Source: Aquila chrysaetos chrysaetos
Lineage: Eukaryota; Chordata; Aves; Accipitriformes; Accipitridae
NCBI RefSeq assembly: GCF_900496995.4
Contig: NC_044018.1
Span: forward strand, 12,300,501-12,364,500
Length of the DNA: 64,000 nt
Reading direction: 5' to 3'
Part shown: positions 43,378 to 55,800 of the stretch, one piece after another
Numbering within the stretch: position 1 is the first letter of the stretch
Layout: every line of letters starts with the position of its first letter
The notes under the pieces: generated by a model
The model's input: the letters and a program-made list of their open reading frames with translations, nothing else
Databases searched by the model: none
What the model was told of the DNA's origin: nothing
Translations under genes and position numbers: made by a program

Positions 43378-44308
43378 CTTTGAAAAGAAACCAAATGGAA
43401 AATTCAACATACGAATTAACCTGATTTTTTGATGTGATCAAATTCTGGAAAGACATTCCAACAATAAAATGATTGCCAGTTTCCCTAAAGATTTTTTTTC
43501 TTTTTTTCTTAGAATCCTATGTCCATATACTTAAAACAAGGAAGAATATGTTTTACTTTCTTTAGATGTAGATTTTTTTGGTGGTTGCATTTTACATTCT
43601 GGAATGAATTTTTTTGGCTTTCTGTTTCACAGTGCAAAACTGTTGTAACCTATTCTCTAGATCAACTGTTTATTTGGCTTTTAATCACTCCATTGAAATA
43701 TTTCACGTAAATTCTAAATAATCAGTTATAGAAGTCATCACCTTTTAATAGTTTTTTTATGTGTACATGTGAGCAAAATCTGGTATTTACTGTGGCAAGT
43801 AGCCAGCAGATTACGAGGGTGGTAAACTTTATCCTTCCTGTTACATGCTGTGGTCATCTTAAAGCCCATTTGTGAGAGCTCACTTAAAATAGTCTGGTGT
43901 TACCCCTGTAAATTTCTGTAATCATCTAAAGTTAATTTCCAGTGAGGTTTCAGCTACTTGAGCTACAAACCACTAATTTCGTGGGTGTCAAGTGATTTTG
44001 AGATGGGTTTTGTAAATCCTTTGCTGACTTCTTATGGTTAATCTGTTCATCAGAAAAAAAAAAAATTACCTCTGGGGATTTAAAAGCTTATATGCACATA
44101 TGCACTCAGCAATTCTCAAAGATTACCTCTTTTAAAATGTTAGTGTGCTTGCAGCATAGGCATGAGTCAGTATAGGACAAATGTATGTAATGTATGCTTT
44201 TAATGATACAGTACAACCTCCTGTGTGCTTAAAATCTAAAGGGTATGTGAACAAGTAAATTTTATTAATGTTCAGACATGTAATTTTTGAGTGTCATATT
44301 GATCTTAC
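43378..44308 (-). other. VSNL1: VSNL1 last intron
   Basis: A 931-nt AT-rich intron between the two VSNL1 exons seen. No repeats or other features recognised apart from short T- and A-runs. Confidence 0.85.
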
Positions 44309-44524
44309 CTCTATAATTTCCAGCATTTCCACTCTTGTAATTTTACCATCACCATCCAAGTCGTACATGTTGAAGGCCCAGTTTAGCTTTTGCTCAAAAC
44401 TGCCTCGTGAGGTGATGGACAGTGCACAGATGAACTCTCTGAAGTCAATGGTCCCATCTCCGTTTTTATCAAAGGTTCGGAAGGCATGCTGGGCAAACTT
44501 TGAAGCATCTCCATATGGAAAGAA
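44309..44524 (-). CDS. VSNL1: VSNL1 internal coding exon (residues 55-126)
   Basis: A 216-nt exon encoding [20 protein letters not shown] through [11 protein letters not shown]. It contains two canonical calcium-binding EF-hand loops: EF2 [12 protein letters not shown] (residues 73-84) and EF3 [12 protein letters not shown] (109-120). Minus-strand acceptor ATTTTGCAG; donor GTAAGA. Seventy-two residues here plus 65 in the last exon leave exactly 54 for the missing first coding exon of a 191-residue protein. Confidence 0.97.
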
Positions 44525-45614
44525 CTGCAAAATAAAGTAATAAATAGAACTGTGGGCAATGTAAGGAAGAAAGCTCTGTACCTGCCTGCAAAATATTGAA
44601 GTGAGGCATTTATGAAGACTTGCTGGTGGGCTTTGTGTGAAACTGAAGATATGCAATATAAGCTTCTGTAACAGTTACAGTGTAATGATTATTAAAAACT
44701 TGTTTCTGCAAAAATCTCTTAGCTTACTGCGAACTATATTACAAATATATTTAACGCTAAGTTAATGAGATGAACCTTGAAATGAAGTTGGGTGCAAATG
44801 GGAGATTGTATGTAATATTCTCTGACTATAAAATACAGCAACCAAGGTGCATTTTAACAGTATTTTTTCTGCCTGCAAATAACCAGCCCTTGACATGTTG
44901 CAACCAAGTAGATGTGTGGGCTTGTTATATAACTTCACTTATTTAAAAAAAAAAAACTCCACACATAGCATAAAAAAAGAAACATATGTTCTCTTCTGCC
45001 AGCCAACATTAATACAAGTATGTAAGATGAGAGCTGAGATTCAGTTAAACAATACAGAGCAATGCTTTTCATGTTTAATATCCATTATCTGCGAACACTG
45101 CAACTGACTGTAGCTTAATAAAATATTTTAAATGACCATAACATGTAGCTTTTCAGCTGGTATTTTTTCCTCTCAGGAAGTGTATGATTTAAGACATTTG
45201 AGACAGTAGTTCTTCTTTCTGTGGCATTTGAGTCTTTCTCAGACACAAGAAAACATACCTCTTAAGAAAGGGAGTTTTAAACTAGCGCTGAAGTCCCAAT
45301 GCAGTGCAGGGACTGTACACAAATGTTTGTGTCTATATTCCCAGTGCAATTTCATGGAGATTTTCATGCTCCTAAAATATAAATGTGCATTACTCCCAAT
45401 CTGAGAGCAATCTCATTTTGTGCTTTTTAAAATTCTGATTCTTAGTAAGTACTGCATTTAATAATGTAAGTTTGAAGGAAAGAGTTCAGTGGGAGCTGAG
45501 GAAGTGGATCTGCATTTCACAATTTTCCATTTCCCTGGCCAGAGCTGCAGTCTGATGGTTGCTGTGGTCAGCTACGAAAGTTCTTGAACAATACACTCAA
45601 ATTTCATAGGGGAT

Positions 45615-46601
45615 TGTACTGGTTTTGTGTGGCGGAGTTTTGGTACCAGGGAAGGGGGCTGCAGGGCCGGCTCCTGTGAGAAGCTGCCAGAAGCTTCCCC
45701 GGCTCCAAGCCGGACCCGCCGCTGGCCCAGGCCGAGCCCGTCAGCGATGGCGGTAGCGCCTCTGGGAGAACAGAGTTAAGAGGGGAACCTGCGGTGAGTA
45801 GGGATTGGAGTGTGAGAGGAACCCCTGTGCAGACCCCGAGGGCAGTGAGGGAGGAGGGCAGGAGGTTGATGCCCCCGCAGCCCGTGGTGATGGCAGGCTG
45901 TCCCCCCCCCAGCCCACGGAGGGGAGCGGGGGAGCAGATGCCCACCTGCAGCCCGGGGAGAGAGGAGCCCACGCCGGAGCAGGGGGGTGGATGCCCCCCA
46001 GGATGGCCGGGACTCCGTGGGGAAGCCCGCGCTGGAGCAGGCTGTGCCTGAAGGACTGCAGCCCGTGGGAAGGACCTATGCCAGAGAAGTTCACGGAGAA
46101 CTGCAGCCCGTGGGAAGGACCCCACGCTAGAGAAGTTCGTGGAGGACTGTCTCCCGTGGGAGGGACCCCACGGTGGAGCAGGGGAGGAGTGAGGAGTCCT
46201 CCCCCTGAGGAGGAAGGAGCGGCAGAGACAGCGTGTGAGGAACTGACCCCAACCCCCATTCCCCATCCCCCTGCGCCGCCGGGGGGAGGAGGGAGAGAAA
46301 ACTGGGAGTGGAATTAAGCCTGGGAAGAAGAGAGGGGTGGGGGGAAGGTGTTTTAAGATTTGGTTTTACTTCTCATCATCCTTGTTTTGATATGATTTGT
46401 AGTAAATGAAATTGATTTTGTTTTTTCTCCAAGTTGAGTCTGGTTTTTGCTCATGACCATAAGTGGTGAGTGGTCCCTCCCTGTCCTTGTCTTGACCCAT
46501 GAGACTTTCATTGTATTTTTCTCCTCCCCATCCCACCCACAGGGACGAGTGAGCAAACAGCCTTGTGGTGCTTTGTTGCCAGCCGGGCTTAAACCACCAC
46601 A
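45615..46601 (+). mobile_element. GC-rich solo LTR (avian ERVL-type)
   Basis: A 987-bp element from TGTACTGGTTTTGTGTGGCG to TAAACCACCACA. The flanking 5-mers are GGGAT (45610-45614) and GGGCT (46602-46606), a target duplication with one mismatch. It matches a family of long GC-rich avian ERVL LTRs as I remember it: GAAGCTGCCAGAAGCTTCCC near the start, an internal CAGCCCGTGG repeat region, and TCCTCCCCCTGAGGAGGAAG before the 3' part. It holds long open frames on both strands (plus 45805-46317; minus 45604-46266) that follow from its GC content and internal repeats and are not genes. It is antisense to VSNL1. No internal retroviral sequence. Confidence 0.85.
46056..46190 (+). repeat. 45-46 bp tandem repeat inside the GC-rich LTR
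   Basis: Three successive units begin CTGCAGCCCGTGGGAAGGAC (46056), the same again (46101), and a diverged CTGTCTCCCGTGGGAGGGAC (46147), each followed by GAGAAGTTC- or GAGCAG-type sequence. The first period is 45, a multiple of three, so the frame stays open through it and the peptide is repetitive. Confidence 0.85.
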
Positions 46602-49600
46602 GGGCTTTTAGGGATCTGACAGCATATACAGAAATGGGCGCTACTAATTGTCTGACTAAATACAGATGTAGAACATGGCAAGCCTCTGCTGGTTTTCCCT
46701 TGAGGAGGCCAAATGACAATTTGGATACTGTGTCTTGCCTTAAAAATGCAAAACTTAGTGTGCAGCCAGCTGCTTGCACTATGTGGCCATGAGCATCATG
46801 TCAGGAATGACTGCTGCATTGCCAAAGGGGTCCTAACCTGAAAGCTTCTTTTAAACTGTTTTCTCTGATATCAACTTTTTAAACACAATTCTGGTTAACC
46901 TTTGCATTGCTGAAGATGTAGGATACAACTGCTTCTCTGGCTCAGAGGCATTATAGTCAATGTAAAAATCTTCATCTTCACCTCAAAAGAGAGCAGGGTT
47001 AAATTTTGTCCACCTCCATCCATTAAGAATATTGCCCTGTTGTGAATTACCCCCAAAGGGATGCAAATCACTGTATTATCCCAGAAGAGATATCAAATAC
47101 ACCCATCTCACTTCCCAAGTATCTTTTTGGGAAGATATTTGAACATAATCTGGAGTCATCGAGAGAGGGATGCTGTACCCAGTCCGGTGGTATTTTGTCC
47201 AGGTTAACATTCCTGTTCAAGTTGTGATTTTTCTCATTTGACTTTGTATGGGTCAGCATCCACCCACTGCTTCTACACCCCATCTCCAATAGCTGAAAGA
47301 GGCATTTGGTATTGTCTCTTCCTGAAAAACGTAACCTGCCTGTACTCAGCCCAGCCCCTATTTCTGTTTTGATAATCCAAACTGATGGAGCTATAAATAC
47401 CTCAAGGTACTATTGCAGCTCTTTCTGTACTTTCTGCTTTTTGACCTTTAAAAATTTTAGGACTCCATTATGGTAAGCATGATTGGGCTTGTAAACACTT
47501 ACAAAGATACGTGGATTCTCTCTCTGATACAACTCAGGACTGCAGTGACTGCAGCTACCAGACCTTGCTGAATTGCTTTTCTAGTGCAAACCTCAACCTT
47601 TTGTCAAAGCAAACAGAGCTCCCTCTGCGGGAAGGCTCTTGGGGCTCACAGTCCTAAATTTGGCTGTGTCAGAACAAAGTTATGTGAATGTTATCCAAAA
47701 CCTGAACATTATTTGCAGGTTATTGAAAATCCTGCTCACTGCTTCCTCTTCTTCATGATCTACCTGCCCCCCCAACTTCTGTACCAATTGCAGATGTTAA
47801 CATAGGTGATATTTAATTTTACATGTGTGTACAGATAGATGTACACTTCTGCAGACTAGTGGTGAGAAATTAAGAAGTGGTTCTTGTGCCCTGTAGCTCC
47901 ACCAGGACTCCACTGCTGCCCCTTCTATTCTTGGGAGCTTGCTGGCTGTTCAAAGCTGAAAAGACAAATCCCTTGCTTTTTAAATCTATACTGATTACTG
48001 TCCTGTGACATATGTGTTACAAAACAAAATACGTCAAAATTTTACAGTCTTCCAAGGGTTTCTGTTAAAAGCTGACTATTGCTGAGGATGCTGCCCGATC
48101 AGTATTTCTGTGACTCTGTCACTCCACAGTCTCTGTAACAGAAAGGCAAGCAGCTAGAGGGAAATGGGATTGTCCTTTTTGCTGTCCAGAGAACCAAAAT
48201 ACATTCAGGTGCTTTCTCCTGTGATCCAGATTGAGAAATGGTACAAATGTACTGGTGAGACCAAAGAACTAAACTACAATGAAGAAGGTCACCTACAAAA
48301 ATGGCTAAGAAGTGGCAGACACTCAAAAATACTCAAGAGCCCAAGAACGAAGCAAGGGATTAGGAGGGGCCAGTGACTGGAGATGCCAAAGACCATTTCT
48401 AAATTATTCTTGGGAAAACATGAACATATCATTCAGCGTCCCATTAGAGGAGCATAAGCAAGCTGTGACTACCTCTTGTGCCAGTCATACCATTAACCTC
48501 ACGTAGCAGGGAGAAAAGAATCCTTCTAATTTTTTCATCACAGACAAGACAGATTTTTCTCTTCTGAGGTGAAGAACATGGTAGCACTGCTCAGAGCTAA
48601 GCCTTGGCATTTACAGCCTAGTAAGGTGAACAAATGGAACAGATGCCTTTTTTTTTTTTTTTTCTTTTTTTTTCCTCCCTATTTGCCTCCCTCTAGGGAG
48701 CAAATGCAGTAAAAGGTCCTTTAGGGGCTGAAGGCACTCTTCTCTAGACTGTACCTGCTGATTTGTATTATTTTTAGCTCTGAATGACTAAAAAACATTG
48801 TCAAAACTTGTTTAAAAGCCTACTTGAAGACTTCCATTGGCCTGTTTTGAAATGATTCATAAATAAGAAATGGAGTAAAAGAAAACCAAAACAATCACAG
48901 AGCAAAACAAACCAGCTATGGTAAAATATTATTTGACTATTAAAATACAGTGAGGCCTTAGCAAGGTGTAAAGGCACAGACTTAACTACTTCAAGACTAG
49001 TCTGAGCCAAGTGGCAATGGAAGACGGGGATCTCTGGAAGACAAACACCCATTTTGGGCAGGGGGAATATGAGGAGGGTGGTTTAGTCCACGTTATATAG
49101 CACTCTGGCATGAGCTCAGTGAATGCCTCAGAAACAAAGAAATGCAATTGGGATTTTCAGAGGCTACAGCCACTGGGCAAGTCAGTGCCTTCAGCCTCCT
49201 CTGCAAACCCTTGTCCAGGTGATCAATCTACATATGAAAGCAACTAGTTCCCTTCTACTGCAATGGTACCACTGAAAAGTGCCCTCTACACACCAGCATT
49301 GTCTCCTGCTTTACCCTTTTCATCCAAAACTCAAGACAAGCCTGGGCTTTTTACAGCAGTCAGCTCCACGAGTGACCAAACACTGGTCATTCCTTTGTTT
49401 CTGCTTCTCTAGTCTCATCTTGTGCTTGGCCTGTGCGTTTTCTGAAAGGTCAACATGCTGGTGTGTGAAGAATGTGTTCTCTCTATAGACAACTACAAAT
49501 TAGGAAAGGAAAAAGGAAGAAAAAAAAAATAATCCCTCTTATTCTGCTTCTGAATTTTGGAGGAGAAGATTGTCTTGCAGATTCTTAGCTCCCACAGTGT

Positions 49601-49839
49601 TTCTGGACACCTTTCTGGTATATGGGGGGCTTCCAAAGGGTCCTGGAATTACGGTATCTAGCAAACAGAATCTACAAATTGTACGTAACTTAAGGCTTGG
49701 GGAAACTGATCAAATACCTAGAAATATTTATCTGCTTGCCTGCAGATGCTTTAGCATCTTTGAAGTGATTCTGTTCACAGACAACTCTGTGACCAACTCT
49801 ATTCAGATCAACTTTGGGAGTTACTGAAAAAGCATAAAG

Positions 49840-49876
49840 CATATGCTAAAGCATACGGCTAAAGGTTTAGCATATG
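49840..49876. repeat. 11-bp inverted repeat with 15-nt loop
   Basis: The left arm CATATGCTAAA (49840-49850) and right arm TTTAGCATATG (49866-49876) are exact reverse complements. The loop contains a second GGCTAAA copy, and flanking AAAGCATA/AAACATA motifs make the area locally repetitive. Located in the VSNL1 intron. Confidence 0.9.
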
Positions 49877-52800
49877 GCTAAAACATAAAGAAAAAAATGA
49901 AATCAAAAGCAATACACTTCCCCAAATTCCCCAGTGATGGGGGGGTCCAAAAAAGAAGGGTCTCTCCTTCATTGGTAGAGTGGGGTGGAGCAAATCTATA
50001 GACTGGCCTGAGCGGTGCTCTGTTTTTCATGCAATGTGTTATCATGTTTGAGATGCATTTCTATTAAAAGGGAAATTCTGCTATAAAATGGAGAAAACCA
50101 GAATTAGAGTAGTGTACAGAAAGCTGAACACGCTGCCTACACACGCCCAGGTGATGACTCCGTCACTGATGTAAGGTCACAGCTTCCAGCACCGAGGTGG
50201 GAGCTGGAGGGCAGAACAGGAGGCAGGCGAGCAGGAGGTGGTACAGGGCTTCTGTATCCCAGGCTTGGAGAAGATGGAAGAAGCAGCGGCCGATTCCCCC
50301 AGGAGATGAGACGCCCCGTTCAGGGCTCAGCACTGTCACGCTCTGCCGAGGGCTGAAGCAACAAAGAGGGACGAGCTGGGCACAGCCAGTGCAAGGAGCA
50401 GTGCGAGCATCATTGGGGGACAGCATGTGGAAACAAGCCTACCAGTTGGCTTCCATGGGAAAAACCTTATACAATTGATGCTGTTACACTTTAGGAAGGA
50501 GTCACCCTTTTTATCTACTTTGTTAGGATTTTCTTTCCTCTCTTTAATAAGTTTGCTAGGTACCCAGTTCACCTTTGTAAGTGGAGAACACGAGCACTTT
50601 GAGAATCAGAAAGTTTGGCTGCTGGTAGAAGCTCAGATGGGTATTTTTTATAGCAAACCTCTTAAATTTGAACCCAGGTGCTGATAGCTGCTGGTCAAGC
50701 CCCATCTTACAGATCATCAGAAGTGAGGTCACTAGGGGTAGGGGAATGCCTGTGATGACTGGGGAGCAGATTGCTGCTCACTAGTTTTTCAAAAGGACAA
50801 AGCTCTGCGTTCCTCTTGCCAGCAGTACAAACGCAGGAGTTGAGGAGACAAGGAAAAAAGATTACTTTTTAATTCTCTCCTTTAGAAAAAATAATCGTAA
50901 CTTTCTATAACATACTGTACTCTTGCACTTCACGTGTTAAGGCATGAGAAGGGGAAGACATGTACAGGCTGCAACCGTCGAGACCTGTCGGGAAGGTTGT
51001 GCTGCTCTGGCACCAGGGCGACCTGCAGGGCTGCAGCCTGTGCCTGCCAGCACCTCTTTGTACAAAATTGAAAACTAACGTAACAAGAGCACAACCACGG
51101 CAGCACACAAAGACACAGCCAGTACATCTGTCCTTCTTCTGGAAGAGATTTCACTGCCCTGGGAATACACAGCTCAAGGGCAGATCAGGACAGATATACC
51201 TTTAAAATAAATAAGGACACATTTTCAAGACTTCCTGAGGATATGTGGATTAAGAATGGATAAGATGCAATGTGCCCCTCTTATTCATCTTATGTCTCAC
51301 CCGTATTCTCCGGATTAATGCCAGCGAAATGAATGCAAAATGTTGCGAGCTGCCTCCATGCCCAGTGCTGGAGCAGAGAGGGCTGGCAGAGAGCATCCCG
51401 CCAAGGGTATAGTGGGGACTGATGGGGAGGCACCAGTGGGACAGGGCAAGGCCGAGCAGGATGGGGCTGTGAGCAGGAATGCCTGCGGGTGTGAGAGCCA
51501 CAGCATCGCCCTGGATCGGTGCCGAGCATCACTCTTGGTCAATGGAGTGAGGCTTCTCCAAAGAGCTACCTGAAGTGGTCAAATTAGGTGTCAGAGACTT
51601 CTCCCTTGACTGGCTGTAGGGGGAGCAGAGGCATCATTAAGCTTAAATTGTTTTTTATTGCAAAGTAAGTCTTCACAGTCCTAAGCAGGGAGACTTCTAG
51701 TCCTTGTAATTCTCAGACTAGGCCTCTTCCCAGCTATCTTCTACATACATTTGGCTGAATGAGTGTTTTCAGTGCTTGCCTACAAAACAGGCTTTCCAAA
51801 ATCACAGCAGTGGGATGATGCAACATCCTTTCCCTGCTGAAAGGTCTCAGCTTGGATGTGGAAACCCCACTCTTGCTTCCCTCCCCTATCTGAGACAAGC
51901 CAAACAGGCAGCTTAGGAGAAAGCACCAGCTACAGCATAGAATGGACCAGGGAACTGTGAGTTTCCAAACTGGGAACAGCTTGTGTGAACTAATATTAAA
52001 GGGATTAGAAAGAGAGCAAACTTTTTTTTAACAAATCAGTGGTTGAGGAGCTGCTTTAGGAGGCAGAAGATTTGGATTCTAGTATTTCCCCCACTAAATA
52101 TGCTTAAAAATCTACTTTAACTCAGGTGATTTTCACAATTCTCCTTTCACTTCATCTGCATCTTAACCTCTATGATACTAAGCAGAATATATGTTATTAG
52201 CAGTATGGGCCAATGCAAATGATCCAATTACTTCAATGGGTTTTGAATTGGCCCTATGATCATGCTAAACCTGAAAGCATTTCCTTACCACTTTCTAGTT
52301 CTGTCAAAGTTTTTCCCTGAGTTACTATTCATTGGATGAGATCTTTAATGAACTGAAACACATCCAAATGTTGTTATGCAAGTCCAGACCTCCAAGGGCA
52401 AACCCACAAAGGGACACAGGCAGTGAAGGGTACTGAGCAATCACCTCCATAGTCTTCCATCACTCTAAGGTGTCCAAATGTTTTAGCTGTGGATCTCCAA
52501 GGGCTTTTCTCACACAACTCTTCTGTCTAGAGTTTGGAGATCCTGTTCCCAGAGGCAATTAACCACATCTTACTGTGCTGAAGTCCTTCTGTGGTTCCTA
52601 TCCCCAACTGCCCTTTAAATGAAAAGCATTTAGATGCTTTTAGATAACCACTGAGGATTTCAGTCTCAGAGCTCTCCAAGGCAGAAGTTTACTGCAGAGA
52701 CATAACAGGCAATGAATGAGCACCTAAGAATTTGGCTCCACAGAAGCAGAAGTAATTTCAGCAGCTATGCATGCTTCTATTAACAATTTAATCAAACATT

Positions 52801-55800
52801 AAGGGATTTGGATCCCAGAGATACAGATGTTCCTGTTCTGTTCCCAGCTCTCAGCCACAGAGTAGCAGCACATCAGCACAGAAAGACGCATCGCATGCCT
52901 CTGAAAGGTCTGGGGCTGTCCTGTTCATATGCATCAAAAATGAAGTGAGGGTTACAACAATTTAATTTCATTACTGAAAATCCAGGAGGTGGAATTGGAT
53001 GATGTTTCTGCACTGTGCTAGAGACAGGATGCTGTAACAGAACCAGACACGATGTTCAGAATTGTGGTACGGATGGGGACCCTCTTGTCACACTTCTCCT
53101 TATCCTCTGTTCCTCCCTACACTGCATTATCACTCTGTTATGCAGAGAAATTCTAGGAGAGGTCTAAAAGCTCTCACAATAGCTCACCCCCAGCTACAGC
53201 ACTGATGCCACTGATCTCCACGTGAGCTGAAGCAAGTGCTGCACTAATGGGGCTGATGGGGATCTCCCTTCTGCTCCACCACAGGTGCAACCAGAGGAAA
53301 ATGGGCAGGTTGGTTGTGTCTTGTGGGTTAATGATGCATGTAAAACTGCCTGGAATAGCAGCGGGGTTTTGTGGAATACATTTCAAAGCTGAGGGCCTTG
53401 CCCAACCACATCTTGTATATATTACCAGGCTAGTTAGCTTAAAAATTTCTTTTGCTTAGCTATTTTTAATTTGCAGATGAAGCCGGAAAAAGCAAACATA
53501 GCCCTAACAAACTCTGTTCATGGCTAGTGAACTGTATTTTCTCTGCCTTCCAAAATACAAATAAATGGATAAAAATGGCACTGCTGTGTCAGAGTATGTA
53601 CCTTTTGAAATCCAAGCTCAATGTATTACTCTAAAGCACTAACATAACTCAAGAAACAGCAAGATTATCAAAGTAGATGATGATATTTAGCCTGTCCATG
53701 TGTAGGAATGCAGCTTCTGCTGACGGAATATGCAATAAAGCAACTGCATCGATGTATTTTTTTCTATTGCATGTTAATACAGCTACACTGCTTCAGAAGT
53801 CAGATTCATTTTGTGTTCCTCCTACAGCTGCCTTTCCTGGGAGCAGAACATTATCAGTTTTCCTGTTTCTGCCTCTTCTTCCATTCAGCCTTTGAAGGGT
53901 TATTATCTCCTTCCAGCTTGTCATACACGTACCAAAGCACTTCACACCCAAAGCATGTGAGTCCCTGCTCAGTATCTGGCAGAAAGTCCATATTCTGGCT
54001 CAACTCTAGCATTTTTATTGTGCTTTATGCAGATAAGAGGTCCACTGGGTGACCCACTGGAAAAATGCAGACTCGGATCATGCAATGCCACAACCCAGTA
54101 CTGCAGGCCTGCATGGCTTTTACCAGCCAGATTCCTTCGGAGGAATCAAGTTCTCTCAAGTCAGAAAAAAAAAAAGAGTCTGATTATGTTTTGCTGAGTA
54201 TCAGGGAAGAGATTACCCCATAGGATTACAATGGATTGATACACATGAATCTGGACTTCAGGCTGACAGGACACAGACCTGAACCTTTCAACACTGGCAA
54301 AACTCATTGCTGCAAAGCAGAAACCAGCATGGTATTTTCTTCAGGAAGGTGAATAAAAAAAGACGTCAGGGATAAAGCATCAGTTACAGAACAGGAACAA
54401 TACAGAGACATGAAAAAAACCCCCATATACACTGTCCCAGAGCCAATCTTCACAGTAAAACCCCTCCAGCCTTTTGAGCCCATAGATGCTGAGTCTGGTA
54501 TAGCTGCACTGTTAAGCACATCTGCAGTGTAAGGTAGAAATATCCCACCTAGGAAAAACTGCCTCCAACCACCTGGCTTCAGCTTGCCGGAGGGTCCCAA
54601 GGCAGTGGGCACCATCCACAGCCGCGGGTCTATAGGTTTCAGGAGCAGCTGAGCCACGGGGCTGAGCCTCTGGAAAGGACAGTCTCGAGCAGCACCAAAG
54701 AGCAGAGTCTAAATGTCTATTTAGATCCAGGTCTCAGTTCTCCATGTGTAAATTCGTGAGATGTCCCCACCTCAGAGGTGCGCTGCAAGGATAAACCCAA
54801 CAAAGAATTGCGACTATTTCAGATACCGCTGCAGTGGGAGTCATACAACCAGCAAGAACTGGGGACAACTGCCAAACCTCATGGATGTTTACTGCTTATG
54901 CCACTGCTCAGTAGCTTTAATACTGTGAACACATATGCATGCACAGACACATGGGGAGGCTTATAAGCAGCTGTTAGTTCTTCACATAAAGAAGAAATAT
55001 TTAGAAGAGCCAAGAAATGTAATTTCTCCCTTTCACAGGGAAAGTTCACAACTTGTACAGGCTGAAGTGGGATCAGAGAAGAGTCTGTGTCTTACCCAGA
55101 CCTCCAAGGACTGTGACAAGCTCTTATGTTATTGATAAGGACTAAGTCACCCTGTCTTGCAGATGTTTTTAGCCACTGCAGAAATGCTCATTTGAAGCAT
55201 ATGGAGAAGAAATATTTGAGAATTTAGGAGCTGACCTTGAATTATCAATACCAGTTCCTTGCAACTGTGTGAGATATGGGTTAAGTTAAGAGACCAGAGA
55301 ACAAGCACACACCACAGGCTATGATGAAGCAAGACCCACAGTAAAAAAAGAGCATATGCCAAGAGGTTGGAGGAAGATGGATGGGAAAAGAGAAGTCACG
55401 CTTCTTCTCAAACATCCATCTGGCAGGGTCTACCTCTAAAATAAACTTTCAATCTGAAAAGTTAATCTCTATATTCACATTTGTGGGGAATTAGTCATTA
55501 ACTAGCAGGAAATGAATCGATTTTCAATCTCAGCTTTTCTCTGATTAAATTTGGACAATAAGAAACTTAATTGAGCTGTGATAGTGCTATAGGTCAATAC
55601 GCTAGCAGATCAGTTATTACTCAGTGCTAACAAAAAGAAATCTTCAGAGAGAATTGTTGTCAAAACAATTAGTATTGCTAGTGCATAATACCATGACTAC
55701 CACTGATTAAATGTTATTTCTCTTTGATCTTCCTTAACTGAGCAGCATCACTGGAACACTTTATTTATTTTAAGTTTGGCACAGTTTTCCACTACCCCAA

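Noticed and set aside
45604..46317. Long open frames on both strands (220 and 170 codons)
   Set aside because: They lie within, or almost wholly within, the GC-rich LTR and are made from its internal repeats.
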